Shown: positions 38,090-48,133 of the stretch, in pieces | How positions within the stretch are numbered: position 1 is the first letter of the stretch | Layout: the number at the start of each line of letters is the position of its first letter | Source: Aquilaria yunnanensis | Taxonomy: Eukaryota; Streptophyta; Magnoliopsida; Malvales; Thymelaeaceae | Length of the DNA stretch: 64,000 nucleotides | Assembly: GCA_039654915.1 (NCBI GenBank) | Contig: CM077600.1 | Span: forward strand, 31,183,992-31,247,991 | Direction of reading: 5' to 3' | Notes under the pieces: generated by a model | Seen by the model: the letters and a program-made list of their open reading frames with translations, nothing else | Told to the model about the DNA's origin: nothing | Database searches by the model: none | Made by a program: the position numbers and the translations under genes

Positions 38090-39618
38090 TTATTTCTTCT
38101 TACCAGCCTTTGCAGCATCACCAGCCTTGGTCTATAATACAATGACAGGAAAATGTCAGAGCCCAAACATTGGAGAAATTGTAAATAGAGGAAATCTTGG
38201 GTGAAAATGAAAATCAGTTCACCTTCTTCACTCCACGGATCTTCTTGGCTCTGTTCTTCCTCTCCTTCAACTGCTTCCTAGATTTCTCAACCTTGGTATC
38301 AAGTCCATTCTGCAGATGCAACAGATTATAGAACAAGTATCATTCATTACGGCGCTCAAATTAAGTATTAAAGTACAAAGTCACCACATGCAAATCCTGA
38401 GAACAGATCAAAACCAGCTAAAAAAACCAAATAAAGAATGCAGAACCATCAGATAACCAAAATCAAGGCATGAATCAAGCCACATCAGATAGACATTCTA
38501 GATGCCAAAGATACAGTTCAGCTATATCTACAGACACTCATGAGAACAATGAGAATCTCAATTAAGATACATTCCCCTACATTTAAACGTAACATAACAC
38601 TACACGGAAACAACATATAGATGAAGAGTATAGTTAGTCCACAAAACATATCAAATAAAGAATTACCCGGATGAGCCTGTACTTTGGCTCATACTTCTTA
38701 GCATTATCAACAGAATCATATATCAACCCAAAACCAGTTGATTTGCCACCTCCAAAGTGAGTTCTAAACTTGAAGACAAATATTGATTTTGGATCCTTTA
38801 CTTCATACATAAATGCAAGCTTCTCCTTCAACTCCGCCTAACAAAGAAAATGAAGAACAGTTGGTCAGTCAGCGCAGATGTCACAGGCTGACGGAAATTA
38901 AACATGCAGAAATGTATGGAAAAAGTACCAATAGTTTCGGATTCGGAGAAATATTACCTTACTAACATTTGGCCGTCCCGGGTGAAGCACATCAATGACC
39001 TTCACAAAATCAGAATTTCCAATTGTTAGTTGCCAGCAATTTCTATCTTTATATTTTGGAGAAAGGAACAACAAAAAGAAAAAAAGATATGGTCACCCTT
39101 CAGACTGGATCTCAAACGCCAGTTCAAACTCCCATTTCGATACTAAACAACGACAATATCAATAGCACCATCAGGTTAAGCTCACCAAGATAATGTCTTC
39201 CTAAACGAGTTAATAGAACCGCAGCACATAAACCAAAACATAAGATATTCAGACAGGCTCGTTCAGCAGATCAATAGCAATACGCTAGACTCACGCACTA
39301 CTATGATCCTATTGCTTATAATTCCTTTCAACTAGATTTAAATCTAAACACAAACACCCATTCCCTATTATCTATTTCAGCTGCTCAGCGACTAAGAAAG
39401 GGGAAATTAACATAAAAACCATAGCAACCCCCATAGGAAATTCAAACCGATGAAACCCAAAACAGTAACTATCGTCTCCATGGCTGTGATTTTATTCTAA
39501 ACGGGCGAGAGAGGGATAGAGAGAGACATACAAATTGCTTCCTAGAAAGGAGCCTGTTTGTCATAAACTTTCTCGTCCTGATAGTAAATGGCGGTTTCTT
39601 GTCCGTCTTGTCTGCCAT
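38090..39618 (-). CDS. RPS24: 40S ribosomal protein eS24 (RPS24), five exons
   Basis: Exons in coding order: 39618-39532, 38999-38958, 38837-38667, 38309-38223, 38131-38090; all GT-AG, 429 nt, 142 residues. Sequence runs [20 protein letters not shown], then [20 protein letters not shown], includes [19 protein letters not shown] and KYRLIRNGLDTK, and ends in a basic tail with [10 protein letters not shown]. This is the whole eS24 protein, a few residues longer than Arabidopsis S24. It is a structural part of the small cytosolic ribosomal subunit and, by homology with yeast and human, needed for 18S rRNA processing. The start is the ATG in GCCATGG; the frame upstream of it has no further supporting homology. 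Neighbouring GSDA on the same strand matches the At5g28050-At5g28060 order. Confidence 0.96.
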
Positions 39619-39716
39619 GGCTGAGAAACCTTCAAGCTCTCGAAATCTTGCGGAGTGGAGAACAAAATTGGCGGCACAGACGCTCAACACAGCAGCTCAA
39701 GAGGGCCAGTACGGCG

Positions 39717-39844
39717 AAACCCTAGCCATTTATAATATTAGGGTTGGTCGGGTTGCCCTGCCTAGAAGTTGGTTGGTATCCTTTCGGATTTGGGCCTTTA
39801 TTTCTGGACAATGTTTATCGTCGGTCCTTTTTTGTCCAGGCCCA
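39717..39844 (-). promoter_or_regulatory. RPS24 promoter: telo-boxes, TATA and site II motifs
   Basis: Upstream of the RPS24 ATG are AAACCCTAG (39717-39725) and TTAGGGTT (39738-39745), two telo-box-like motifs in opposite orientation around a minus-strand TTATAAAT box (about 39727-39735). Further out are two site II-type TGGGCC/GGCCCA motifs (39791-39796 and 39839-39844). Telo-box plus site II is the well-known signature of plant ribosomal-protein promoters, linked to TCP and growth-dependent expression. The TATA lies about 110 bp before the ATG. Confidence 0.65.
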
Positions 39845-39878
39845 CATTCTTCTGCTCTAAGTCGCTTGTAAATACTTT

Positions 39879-40220
39879 TACTAAATTCGTTTTAACTTAA
39901 GTTAATTGACTATAAAATGATTTTTTTTATTCTTATACTTTTTTTACCCATAACCAATTTTAATTAAAATTTAATATTATGTAGTTGCAATAATCCATTT
40001 AAAATACATTTTTTGTAATCTTACTAAATATTTATGAATTTTTATATCTTAAAGCCTTAAAAAATAAAATTTCATAAAAATTTAAAAATATCATGATAAT
40101 TTAATTTCAAATGGATTATCATATTTATATAACATTGGATTTCAAATAAAATTAGTTTTAGGCAAAAAAGATATAAAAGTAAAAATAAGTCAATTAATTT
40201 AAATTGAAATGAATTGACTC
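39879..40220. mobile_element. Foldback (MITE-like) element, second copy of the 7606-8543 family
   Basis: The right end ATTGAAATGAATTGACTC matches the end of the element at 7606-8543. The inner words TGTAGTTGCAATAATCCATTT and AAATGGATTATCATA are inverted copies around a short centre, and the outer arms (AATTGACT...TTTTTACCCATAACCAA and its inverse) pair as well. The left end is degenerate. It lies just beyond the RPS24 promoter. Confidence 0.5.
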
Positions 40221-41657
40221 TTTCTTTGTCCAATTTTACAATGCTTAATTTGTTTTTTTTAATAGAACAATTTTTTTTTTTACTTTTATACATTTAATTC
40301 TGAATTTTTTATTTTATAATAATTATTAATAAATTAAAAAAAAATCCATTCCCTTTCTCTTTAACCCTAAAAAATATATTGAGCATGCTTTTCAAGCTTT
40401 TAAAAGTATAGACAAAGTTGAGTAAATAATAAATTTACATAAAATAACCGCCAAAAAACTACGCGTATTGTGCCTTAAAATTTTTAAACTGCAAAATAGA
40501 TGAAAGACTACCCGTTTAATTATTTTAAATTTTTAATATTTAATTAATCCGACAATTCACGGTACAGTAACTTCTCTTGAGCTCTTGGCTAGATAGGAAG
40601 TGGAGACTTTTTTTTTCCTCATGCTCATTCACCTATTGATCTTACTGATATAAATGGGTAGAAACAGAATATGGGCAAGGTATTCTATTTGTTTACTGGC
40701 CTATTTTGCCTATTTTTGAACCCAACTTTGTATCCTACTTGTATTTATTTGATTGACTTAAAAATACTATCCACATATGTGAAGTACTTACAAATTCTTG
40801 ATTTTAGGTACTGGTTTTTAATGTGTCATTTACGATGTTTATGTGTTAAATGTATAACCATGATACTTGTGAAATAAGTGGTTATATGTGTGTGAATTGG
40901 ACAATCATATGGAAATAAGGGTAATGTTGCAGTCAATGAGGGGCCTGAGAGGATGCTCCTAGGTGTGGGCGACATACAGAGCATTAAAGAACATCCTGAA
41001 AGTACCTAAGGGTGTAGGTGTGCAATGTTATTCTAAGAGTACCAAATGCCTGTAAAATGGTAAAATGTCCACTAAGACTTGCCTAATGAGTGATTTAAAA
41101 GCCATGGAACATAGGAAACCTAGGGGCATCTATGGAGGTCACAAGGGTGCCCATGTGTCCTAAAGAGGTGAGCTTTTATGGGCAATTCACTTAGTTAAAT
41201 ATGATGAAGAGGTTATGAGCGGACAAACCTACTCCTGCACGTAACAAGGGAAATGAACGGATGTCTAGTTAAATGTTAGTAATAAATCCAAAAGAATTAG
41301 TGGTTAACTAAAAGGCTAGTAAACTCAAAAGGATAGAAGTACTAATAAACTCAAAAGGATAGAAGCACTAAGTGCACTCTCTTATACAAAGAGTTTTTAG
41401 AACTTTGTTTTACAATAAAATGTTTGGTATCATTACCAGAAACTAGGTTATTTGAATTGTGTGTTTGATATCAAAGCTTAATGGATGATTATAGGCTAAG
41501 TAGTTACTTTACTTACACGTCTTTTTTCTAGAAGAAAAGTATTATTTAAGTGATTATTAAAGTAGATAAAATATTAAAATTATATAGCATTAATTTTCAT
41601 TAAAAAAAACAATTCATTAATGGAAAAATAACATAGCCAACCAAGTCTACATTTTCA
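40221..41657. other. Intergenic DNA
   Basis: No supportable gene. 40920-41400 is less AT-rich and contains a short tandem pair of CTAATAAACTCAAAAGGATAGAAG-like units near 41340-41370; it could be part of an old LTR, but no ends are visible. Confidence 0.4.
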
Positions 41658-41666
41658 AATAATTTT

Positions 41667-42040
41667 GGGCTAAATGCACCATTAATCCTCCAACTTTACC
41701 ACCTTGCACATGTTGGTCCCTTTTCCCTCACTTAGTATAACTTAGTCCTTAAACTTTACAAAATTATGTGACTTAATCCTCAAAATTTGTAAGTGGTGCA
41801 ACTCAGTCCTTCAACTGCTAGATTAAACTATAACCTTAAGCCTTAACTTTAATTTTTTTTGTAAAAAGACCCTTCCATTTGAAAACTTTCGTCATTACAA
41901 AACTCGTGGGTTAATAAAATTTACTAAATTGCTAATAAATTCTCAACTAATTAAATTACTTACAAATGATTATTCAAAATATATATTAATTTAAAAATTT
42001 TCTAATTATCTAATAATTTATATTTTGCTTATTTTTTTAG
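41667..42040 (+). repeat. Left terminal inverted repeat of the large MULE
   Basis: Begins GGGCTAAATGCACC and contains AACTTAGTCCTTAAACTTT-type words, then AT-rich sequence ending in TATTTTGCTTATTTTTTT. It pairs with 52164-52510 read on the other strand, with small insertions and deletions. Confidence 0.7.
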
Positions 42041-42719
42041 AAACCATTTTGATTGATTTATTGGAAAGTGAAAAAAAAAATTATTTTTTTATGCACTCCA
42101 CTTATACATTGATCATTCATTTTTTCTAAATGTTTATCTCCTTTTTTCATATAAAATGTGCTAATATTAGGGAGTTATGAATTTAAAGATCATTTCTTTG
42201 AAGGAGTTTCTTTTCTCTAATTAGATTTAGTTTTCAAAAACAATTTCAAATTACTCTTTTTGGTATTAATATTTTGTGATTTAGACTTAGTATGCCACAT
42301 CATCTTAAAACTAATTCATCCATTGCAAGTTTGATGCTAATTAAGTTGGTTGTATAATTTCCTTGGTTTTTTCTAATTTTTTTTGAAGAAACATTTAAAA
42401 ATAAATAGTAAAACTTAAGCTCTTTTATCTAAGTATTAGCCAAAAATAATTTTCTTGGCTTTTTATAGTTTTTTCCGAAGAAACATTTAAAAATAAATAG
42501 TAAAACTTACCCACTTTTATCTAAGTATTAGCCAAAACTTTTACAATGAGCCTTTGAACTTATTGATTCTACAAAAAGCTACTACTATGTAAACCATACA
42601 AAAATAAAGCACCATAAAAACATGTCCCTTAAAAAGACAGTAACATATCGCATTCTTAAACTTATATTAGGTACAATTAAAAAAGAAAAAAAATCTAATG
42701 ATTACTAATATAAATTAAC

Positions 42720-42860
42720 ATTGAGTATCAAGAATTGGGCTCAGGCTCAGCCCCTTAAGCTATTAGTATTGCTCAAATTGCCTAAGCCTGAAATTTAAGG
42801 TTGAGCTTAGCTTGTTGATGGCTCAAACTTAGCCCAAAAGCTCAAAAGGTTCGAATGAAG
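42720..42860. repeat. hAT-type GAGCTC repeat fragment
   Basis: Words such as GGGCTCAGGCTCAGCCCCTTA, GAGCTTAGCTTG and GCTCAAACTTAGCCC resemble the arms of the hAT element at 34258-35299. No ends or target duplication can be identified; similarity only. Confidence 0.3.
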
Positions 42861-43299
42861 AGCATTTTATAGAACTTATCTATAAATAGATATGAAAGCA
42901 GGTAGATAGACACAAATGTCATTTCATAATTCAAAAAAATTCAAAATAATTTACCATGGCAACACGTGTAATCTGAAATCTATAAGAAACTGACACCTGG
43001 TGACTTCCAATTATACCCCTAGGATAATACACGTGTGCATTTATGATTGGTTTTCAGTTTGACTTTGTGAATTTAAACAGTATTTACATGTATGCCGCGC
43101 ATCCTAAAATAATGACACATGTCATACAAGTAACAATACTTGACCACGAAAACTAAACCCTCACCACATCCAGTTGCACACCTTTTTAGCAGCTAACACT
43201 TAAAACAGTTTAAACACATGATTTATCTTTGATCAGAAAATTATCCACAATTTATTCTTTATTTATTATTTTATGTCAGGTCTGAAAATTTTAATTTTA

Positions 43300-44900
43300 A
43301 TTTTTGTTATTCACCAGTCCATTATTTGACCATTTTCTTTACCCATGTTGGCCCACGTCCTTTTTAACTTCCCCACCATCAACCTTCCAACTTACCATTA
43401 CTTTTACAGTTACAAAAAATTATTATAAATACAAATTACATTTAACAGTCTTCCTTTCCAAAAGTAGTTCATTGAAACCAATTTTTGTACTAAAGTATCA
43501 ACACGAAAAATTGAACTGCAGTGAAGCGTGTTCAATCAAAAGCAACAGCTTTGTCGAGCATTGCAGAAGTTTGACGATTTTTCAGCTCTGTGCATCCACT
43601 CTACTACCGATCAGTAGTTGCTTTCTTGGTAATTTTTACAATCAATTAATATATTTTACAGCATAAGGCATGTTAATCTAATTCATTTTCCTACCATATA
43701 ACCATTTCAGCTGCAAGCACAAGCAGGAAGTACAATCTCCAATGCTCATTTCTCAATTACCAGGTTCCAAAACTTTATTTTATGTTTTGCAATTTTGATT
43801 AACATGTGCTTCTGCTTCATTTGGGTGCTTTTCAAATATTTTCCCCAATTTAGTTCAAAATAGGTTTTATATGTTTTATGAAATTTTACAACATAATGTA
43901 TGTTAATCTAATACATTTTCCTACCATGTAACTATTTCAGTTACATACAGAAGCAACAAGTACAATCTTTAGTGCTCACTTCTCAATCACCAAATTCCAA
44001 ATGTATTTTATGTTCTACAACTTTGTTTAACGTGTGCTTCTGCTTCATTTGGGTGCTTTTTATACATTTCCCCCAACTTGGTGCAAAATAGGTTTTACAT
44101 GTTTTAGGAAATGAAGAGATACTGAATTTGCCATGTTATGTTAGGATGTTGTATGGCTAACAATTAAGAAATGAACCCATAGGGAAAATGCAATGGCCAG
44201 TTATTCTTTTTTTCTTAAAATCCGTTGCATAATTTTTTTCTCATAACAATGACTCTTTTCTTTATAACATTGCATCTCTTTATTTTAACTTTATAAACCA
44301 AAGTTTTGTAACACTTTTATTTGTTTTTTCAGTTTTAACAGACATAGATTCTATAGAAGTCATTCCAATCCCTTTTATTATAACCCTTGACAAAGTTTGC
44401 AGCAAACTAAAATTGGACCCCCAATTTACAGCAACGCCCTTGAAGGATCAAAATATAGATTATATGTTGTGATAGAGGTTGGAAAAGATAAAAAAGTGAC
44501 AGGAAATTCGCTAAAGTTAGGGGCTCAATGTCTAGGGACTTGGGTTTTACTATGGAGACGTCGCTCGAAAATGCTGTTCACAAGCTGAAAATTGTATACA
44601 ATGTTGGCATACATGATATAAATTTCGATGAAAGTCTAGCATTAAGTGAGAAAGTGACTCAAAAGGATTATAAAATCAATGGACTTAAGTATGAAATACA
44701 GTTGGTTAATATAACCAATCACGCATGAAAAGTGTTTACTAGGACATCATTAGAGACTTGGAGGCTAAGATTAAGGTGCTGAAGGTGCAACTACCTGCTT
44801 AAGGAGCTGAGAATAGAGAAACTGCCGGTGAAGTTAAGACTGACCCATTAGAAGAAAGCAGCTCAAAGAATAACCTTTATGATTAGGGTCTTAACATTTT
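43300..44900 (+). other. Exon-like fragments inside the large MULE, unrecognised
   Basis: Less AT-rich than the surroundings. A TTATAAATAC box at about 43423 is followed by a leader-like stretch and several short blocks bounded by AG and GT. Open stretches at 44397-44588 (with SNALEGSKYRLYVVIEVGKD) and 44528-44728 have different frames. The first faintly recalls an RPA-type OB fold, which Helitrons sometimes carry, but the match is too weak to name. A captured gene remnant is possible. Confidence 0.25.
43652..44115. repeat. Tandem duplication with 240-bp period
   Basis: Copy 1 from about 43652 and copy 2 from about 43892 share ATGTTAATCTAATxCATTTTCC, TGCTCAxTTCTCAATxACCA, GTGCTTCTGCTTCATTTGGG and AAAATAGGTTTTAxATGTTTT. 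Each copy includes an exon-like block preceded by TTTCAG. Lies inside the large MULE. Confidence 0.75.
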
Positions 44901-46450
44901 ATTTCAATTGACACATTCTAGTTTATGCAGTTTCTTTTTTAGCGTCATTTAGGGAAGTACTTGGTTATTTAAATATTTCTTTTATATGCATGCATAAATT
45001 TTTTTTCCCTATGCTTATAACAAGTATTTCTATGCTCATGTTTCTTACTATATAGATTTCCGGGAACCACTTCCCTATATTGCATTTTCCCTTAATGGTT
45101 CAAAATATTATGAACTAAATAGTTCGATGTTACGAGCCTAAACAACAACAACTAACACAAAAAAGATGTTAATAGGCTGAACAAAAACAATTTTTTACCC
45201 ATGAATGTTTTCCTTACTAAATTAGTGTCTACGAGTTAACAGTAACTGAAAAGAAAATTATTAATATTATGCCTAAATCATATGATATGGTCAAAGGTCA
45301 AGTGTAAAGAAGATACCTTGCTCAAACTGCTGCAACCAACTTTTTTCATATATTAAAAAGAAAAGGCAACAATTTGAGAAAGGTAGCTTCTTCACACTTG
45401 ACTCCTATATTAAAAACAAATAGGCAGCAGTACTTTAGATTCACGTATAGTACCAAAATCTGAAGTACCGCAAAAGTTAAAGTCTATACAACATAGAATT
45501 TACCTTTTCCCGAGTGGGATGCAAAAGCTCGGATTATGGAAGTAGGAAACTCGTCTAGCTTTTTGGCAAAGGGTCACAGGAAAACCAACAGAAGAGGAAA
45601 CGACAACCACCACAATGCCAACATGACACGATCCTCATGCCCCTGCCCGGGATACCCTGTGAGCGTTTGTCTCACGGTGGATTGTAATTGGCTAGCTGGT
45701 TATGTGTGTGGATTAAATCCAATGCTACTAGTTGATTAACCTAGAAATGCAATATGTATGCACTTATGCTTTGACTTGGTTTATTAAAACCATAAAACAT
45801 TTAGTCATTTAGACATTTAGCCGGCTAAGTAAAATTCTATATAAATAAATACAAAATGCCAAAGCATATCAAAATCAACCTTTGAGTGATTAACTACACA
45901 TACACCGCTCGTGAAAGCATTTATACAAAAGTAACTAATGCTCTCACCCAGAGAACAATCCCCTGAGTCAAGGACTCTTTATAACATAAATACTGGAGGC
46001 AAAATAAAGTACTGTATCAAAATACAAGACTTTACTGAGATCTTTTACCCTAGCTCCCACTTTGGACTCCTGTCCCAGTGGCGAGTCTCACAAGTCCTTT
46101 GCCAAGTGCTACTAGGCTCTGCAGCCATAGGAAGAAGCAAGTTAGTACCACAGCCTGACCAACAGACCAACTAAACACTTAAGCAAGCTAGAAACTTAAA
46201 GTTTCTCAACTACCGTACCTTTACAGACAAAAAGGTACTACCGTGATAATCCTCAGTGATTATCCGGTCCTGCTACTCCAGACTCTGCATAACAAACAGG
46301 GAGTGAGAATTCAACATTCTCAGTAAGGGTCTTCGATGTACCTGCAAGAAAAAGCTAGGACTCTGGCTGCGAGCTCACACAGCATGAGGGTACTAGTCAT
46401 ATATATATATACTAGGTCGGTAGACCTCTCCTCAAGTAGTCCTCTGTATC

Positions 46451-46560
46451 AGGCCAAGCGCAATCACTTAGCAACCTGACACATATACAGGCCAAGCGCA
46501 ATCACTTAGCAACCTGACATATAGGCCAAGCGCTATCACTTAGCAACCTATCATATGGCT
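46451..46560. repeat. Tandem repeat inside the solo LTR
   Basis: Three units of about 34-38 bp starting near 46451, 46489 and 46523: AGGCCAAGCGCAATCACTTA followed by GCAACCTGACA-like sequence, plus a degenerate fourth. Confidence 0.75.
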
Positions 46561-46976
46561 CAAGGGCGAACCTTAGCAAGCCTCATTCAAACATAGAACC
46601 TCTCACCTAGTTGTTATGCAGGGGAATTTATGACGGGACTTGTAGACTAGGCCGCAGGGCCTCTTTGATGTAAACTAGATGAACAAGGTTTCGCCTCGTG
46701 GCCTCGTGGCTCCGGCACGGCTAGGCCGACGAGGGTTCTAAACCTCTCACCTGAGCTATTGATAGCTAATTAAGTTCAATTGCAACATTTGTTTCCTTAC
46801 TTGTTGCCTAAGCAACTTACTTACCTCAAACAGTTCAAGAAAACTCATACTTCCGGTGAGACTTTCGGAAGTTTCGGAGTACCATCGGGATCCTCGGACC
46901 CTTAGGCACGTTCCGAACCTTCCGTAGTCTCGGTCGGGTCAACGCAGCAAAAAGTCAAACCCCCCATTTTCTTGTG

Positions 46977-47103
46977 TTGGCGCCGCGTCGCCAAAGGCAA
47001 AAAGGAATTGGCGACGCGTCGCCAACGAACAAACGTTCTGTGACAAAAAATTGAATTGGCGACGCGTCGCCAATTTTCGGGCCAATTGGCGCCGCGTCGC
47101 CAA
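46977..47103. repeat. Four GC-rich 18-bp palindromes inside the solo LTR
   Basis: TTGGCGACGCGTCGCCAA is a perfect 18-bp palindrome at 47008-47025 and 47056-47073; the variant TTGGCGCCGCGTCGCCAA lies at 46977-46994 and 47086-47103. Spacing between starts is 31, 48 and 30 bp. The order variant-perfect-perfect-variant is symmetric. Such an array could bind a dimeric protein or form hairpins; function unknown. Confidence 0.85.
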
Positions 47104-48133
47104 TTCTGCAGAAATACAGAATTTGGCCGTTTGCTGCTACGAACTTTGGCAACCAAATACATATAGCAAACATGCATCAAAAGTTACCAAATTTCATACA
47201 CATGAAGTACATGTTGCAAGGAACAAAACCAACTATCAAAGCCAAACTATGATGCATTAGAAGCATCAAACCAACCCTTCGAATTTAGCTAGTCCATCAT
47301 AATTCCCAAAACGTTTCTTCATACCATAACAAAAAATTACTCAACTTTCTCAATCCATTTCAATCCAAAAGTAATCCAACAACTTAAAAACACTTTCTCC
47401 CTTACCTTAACACCAAGAACAAGCAAGAATTCGAACCCTTCCTCTTCCAAACAAGCTTCCAAAGTTCTACACAAAACCATACCAAAACAAAGCTCTAAAA
47501 CATCAAAAACACATCTTTCAACCAAAACCCAAGCTTCCAATCAACCAAATAACACGAATTCAATCAAGAACATAAATCATACCTCGTTCAAAAACAGGGG
47601 ATGGAGAAAAACGCCTCTCCAAGCTTCAAAAACATGGATTTAAGCTTGAAAATTACTTCTCCAAGCTTATACACCCTTAATTGCACCTTTTGGCACCAAG
47701 ATCACTTGATTCCAAGTTCAATTTGAGAGAGAAATGGAGTGGAGAAGCTGGAAAACGGGTTATGCAGCTCCAAACCCTTCTTCCCTCTTCTTAAACCCCA
47801 CTTAACCCCTCAAACCACCAAGGTTTCAAGTTTTGTGCAATTAGGTCCCCCATCTTTGTAACTTAACAGTTCTTGATTAAATTCTTGTCTATTTGTTGAG
47901 TTTGAGTTAAGGTTAAAAGTTACGTTCTAAAAATTCATTTTAAAACACTCGGGACTCGTCCCGGCCACTCAGGGTGCAAAATTACCATTTTGCCCCTGAA
48001 CTTAGTTCAGAGCTTTATTCTTGTCGGAACTTAGTGAACTTTGGCAAACTTCTTAATTCTTGCTAGGCAAACTTAAATTAAACTTCTAAACTAAATTCTA
48101 AAGTCCTTACCTCCCTCTAGAAGGGCCGTAACA

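Larger units (their letters stand above)
45624..48133 (-). mobile_element. Solo LTR (2,510 bp) of an LTR retrotransposon
   Basis: On the minus strand the unit starts TGTTACGGCCC and ends CGTGTCA, the TG...CA ends of an LTR, and is flanked by a perfect 5-bp direct repeat CAACA (45619-45623 and 48134-48138). No primer-binding site, gag-pol or second LTR lies between the ends, so it is a solo LTR left by recombination between two LTRs. The GGGCCGTAACA-type end and the length suggest a Ty3/gypsy-type origin, which is inference. It is GC-richer than the surrounding DNA and contains two internal repeat arrays. Open frames within it (46902-47180 minus and others) are not genes. Confidence 0.82.

Noticed and set aside
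46902..47260. Open frames with repeated WRRVAN / GDASPI motifs
   Set aside because: Translations of the GC palindromes in the solo LTR, not protein repeats.
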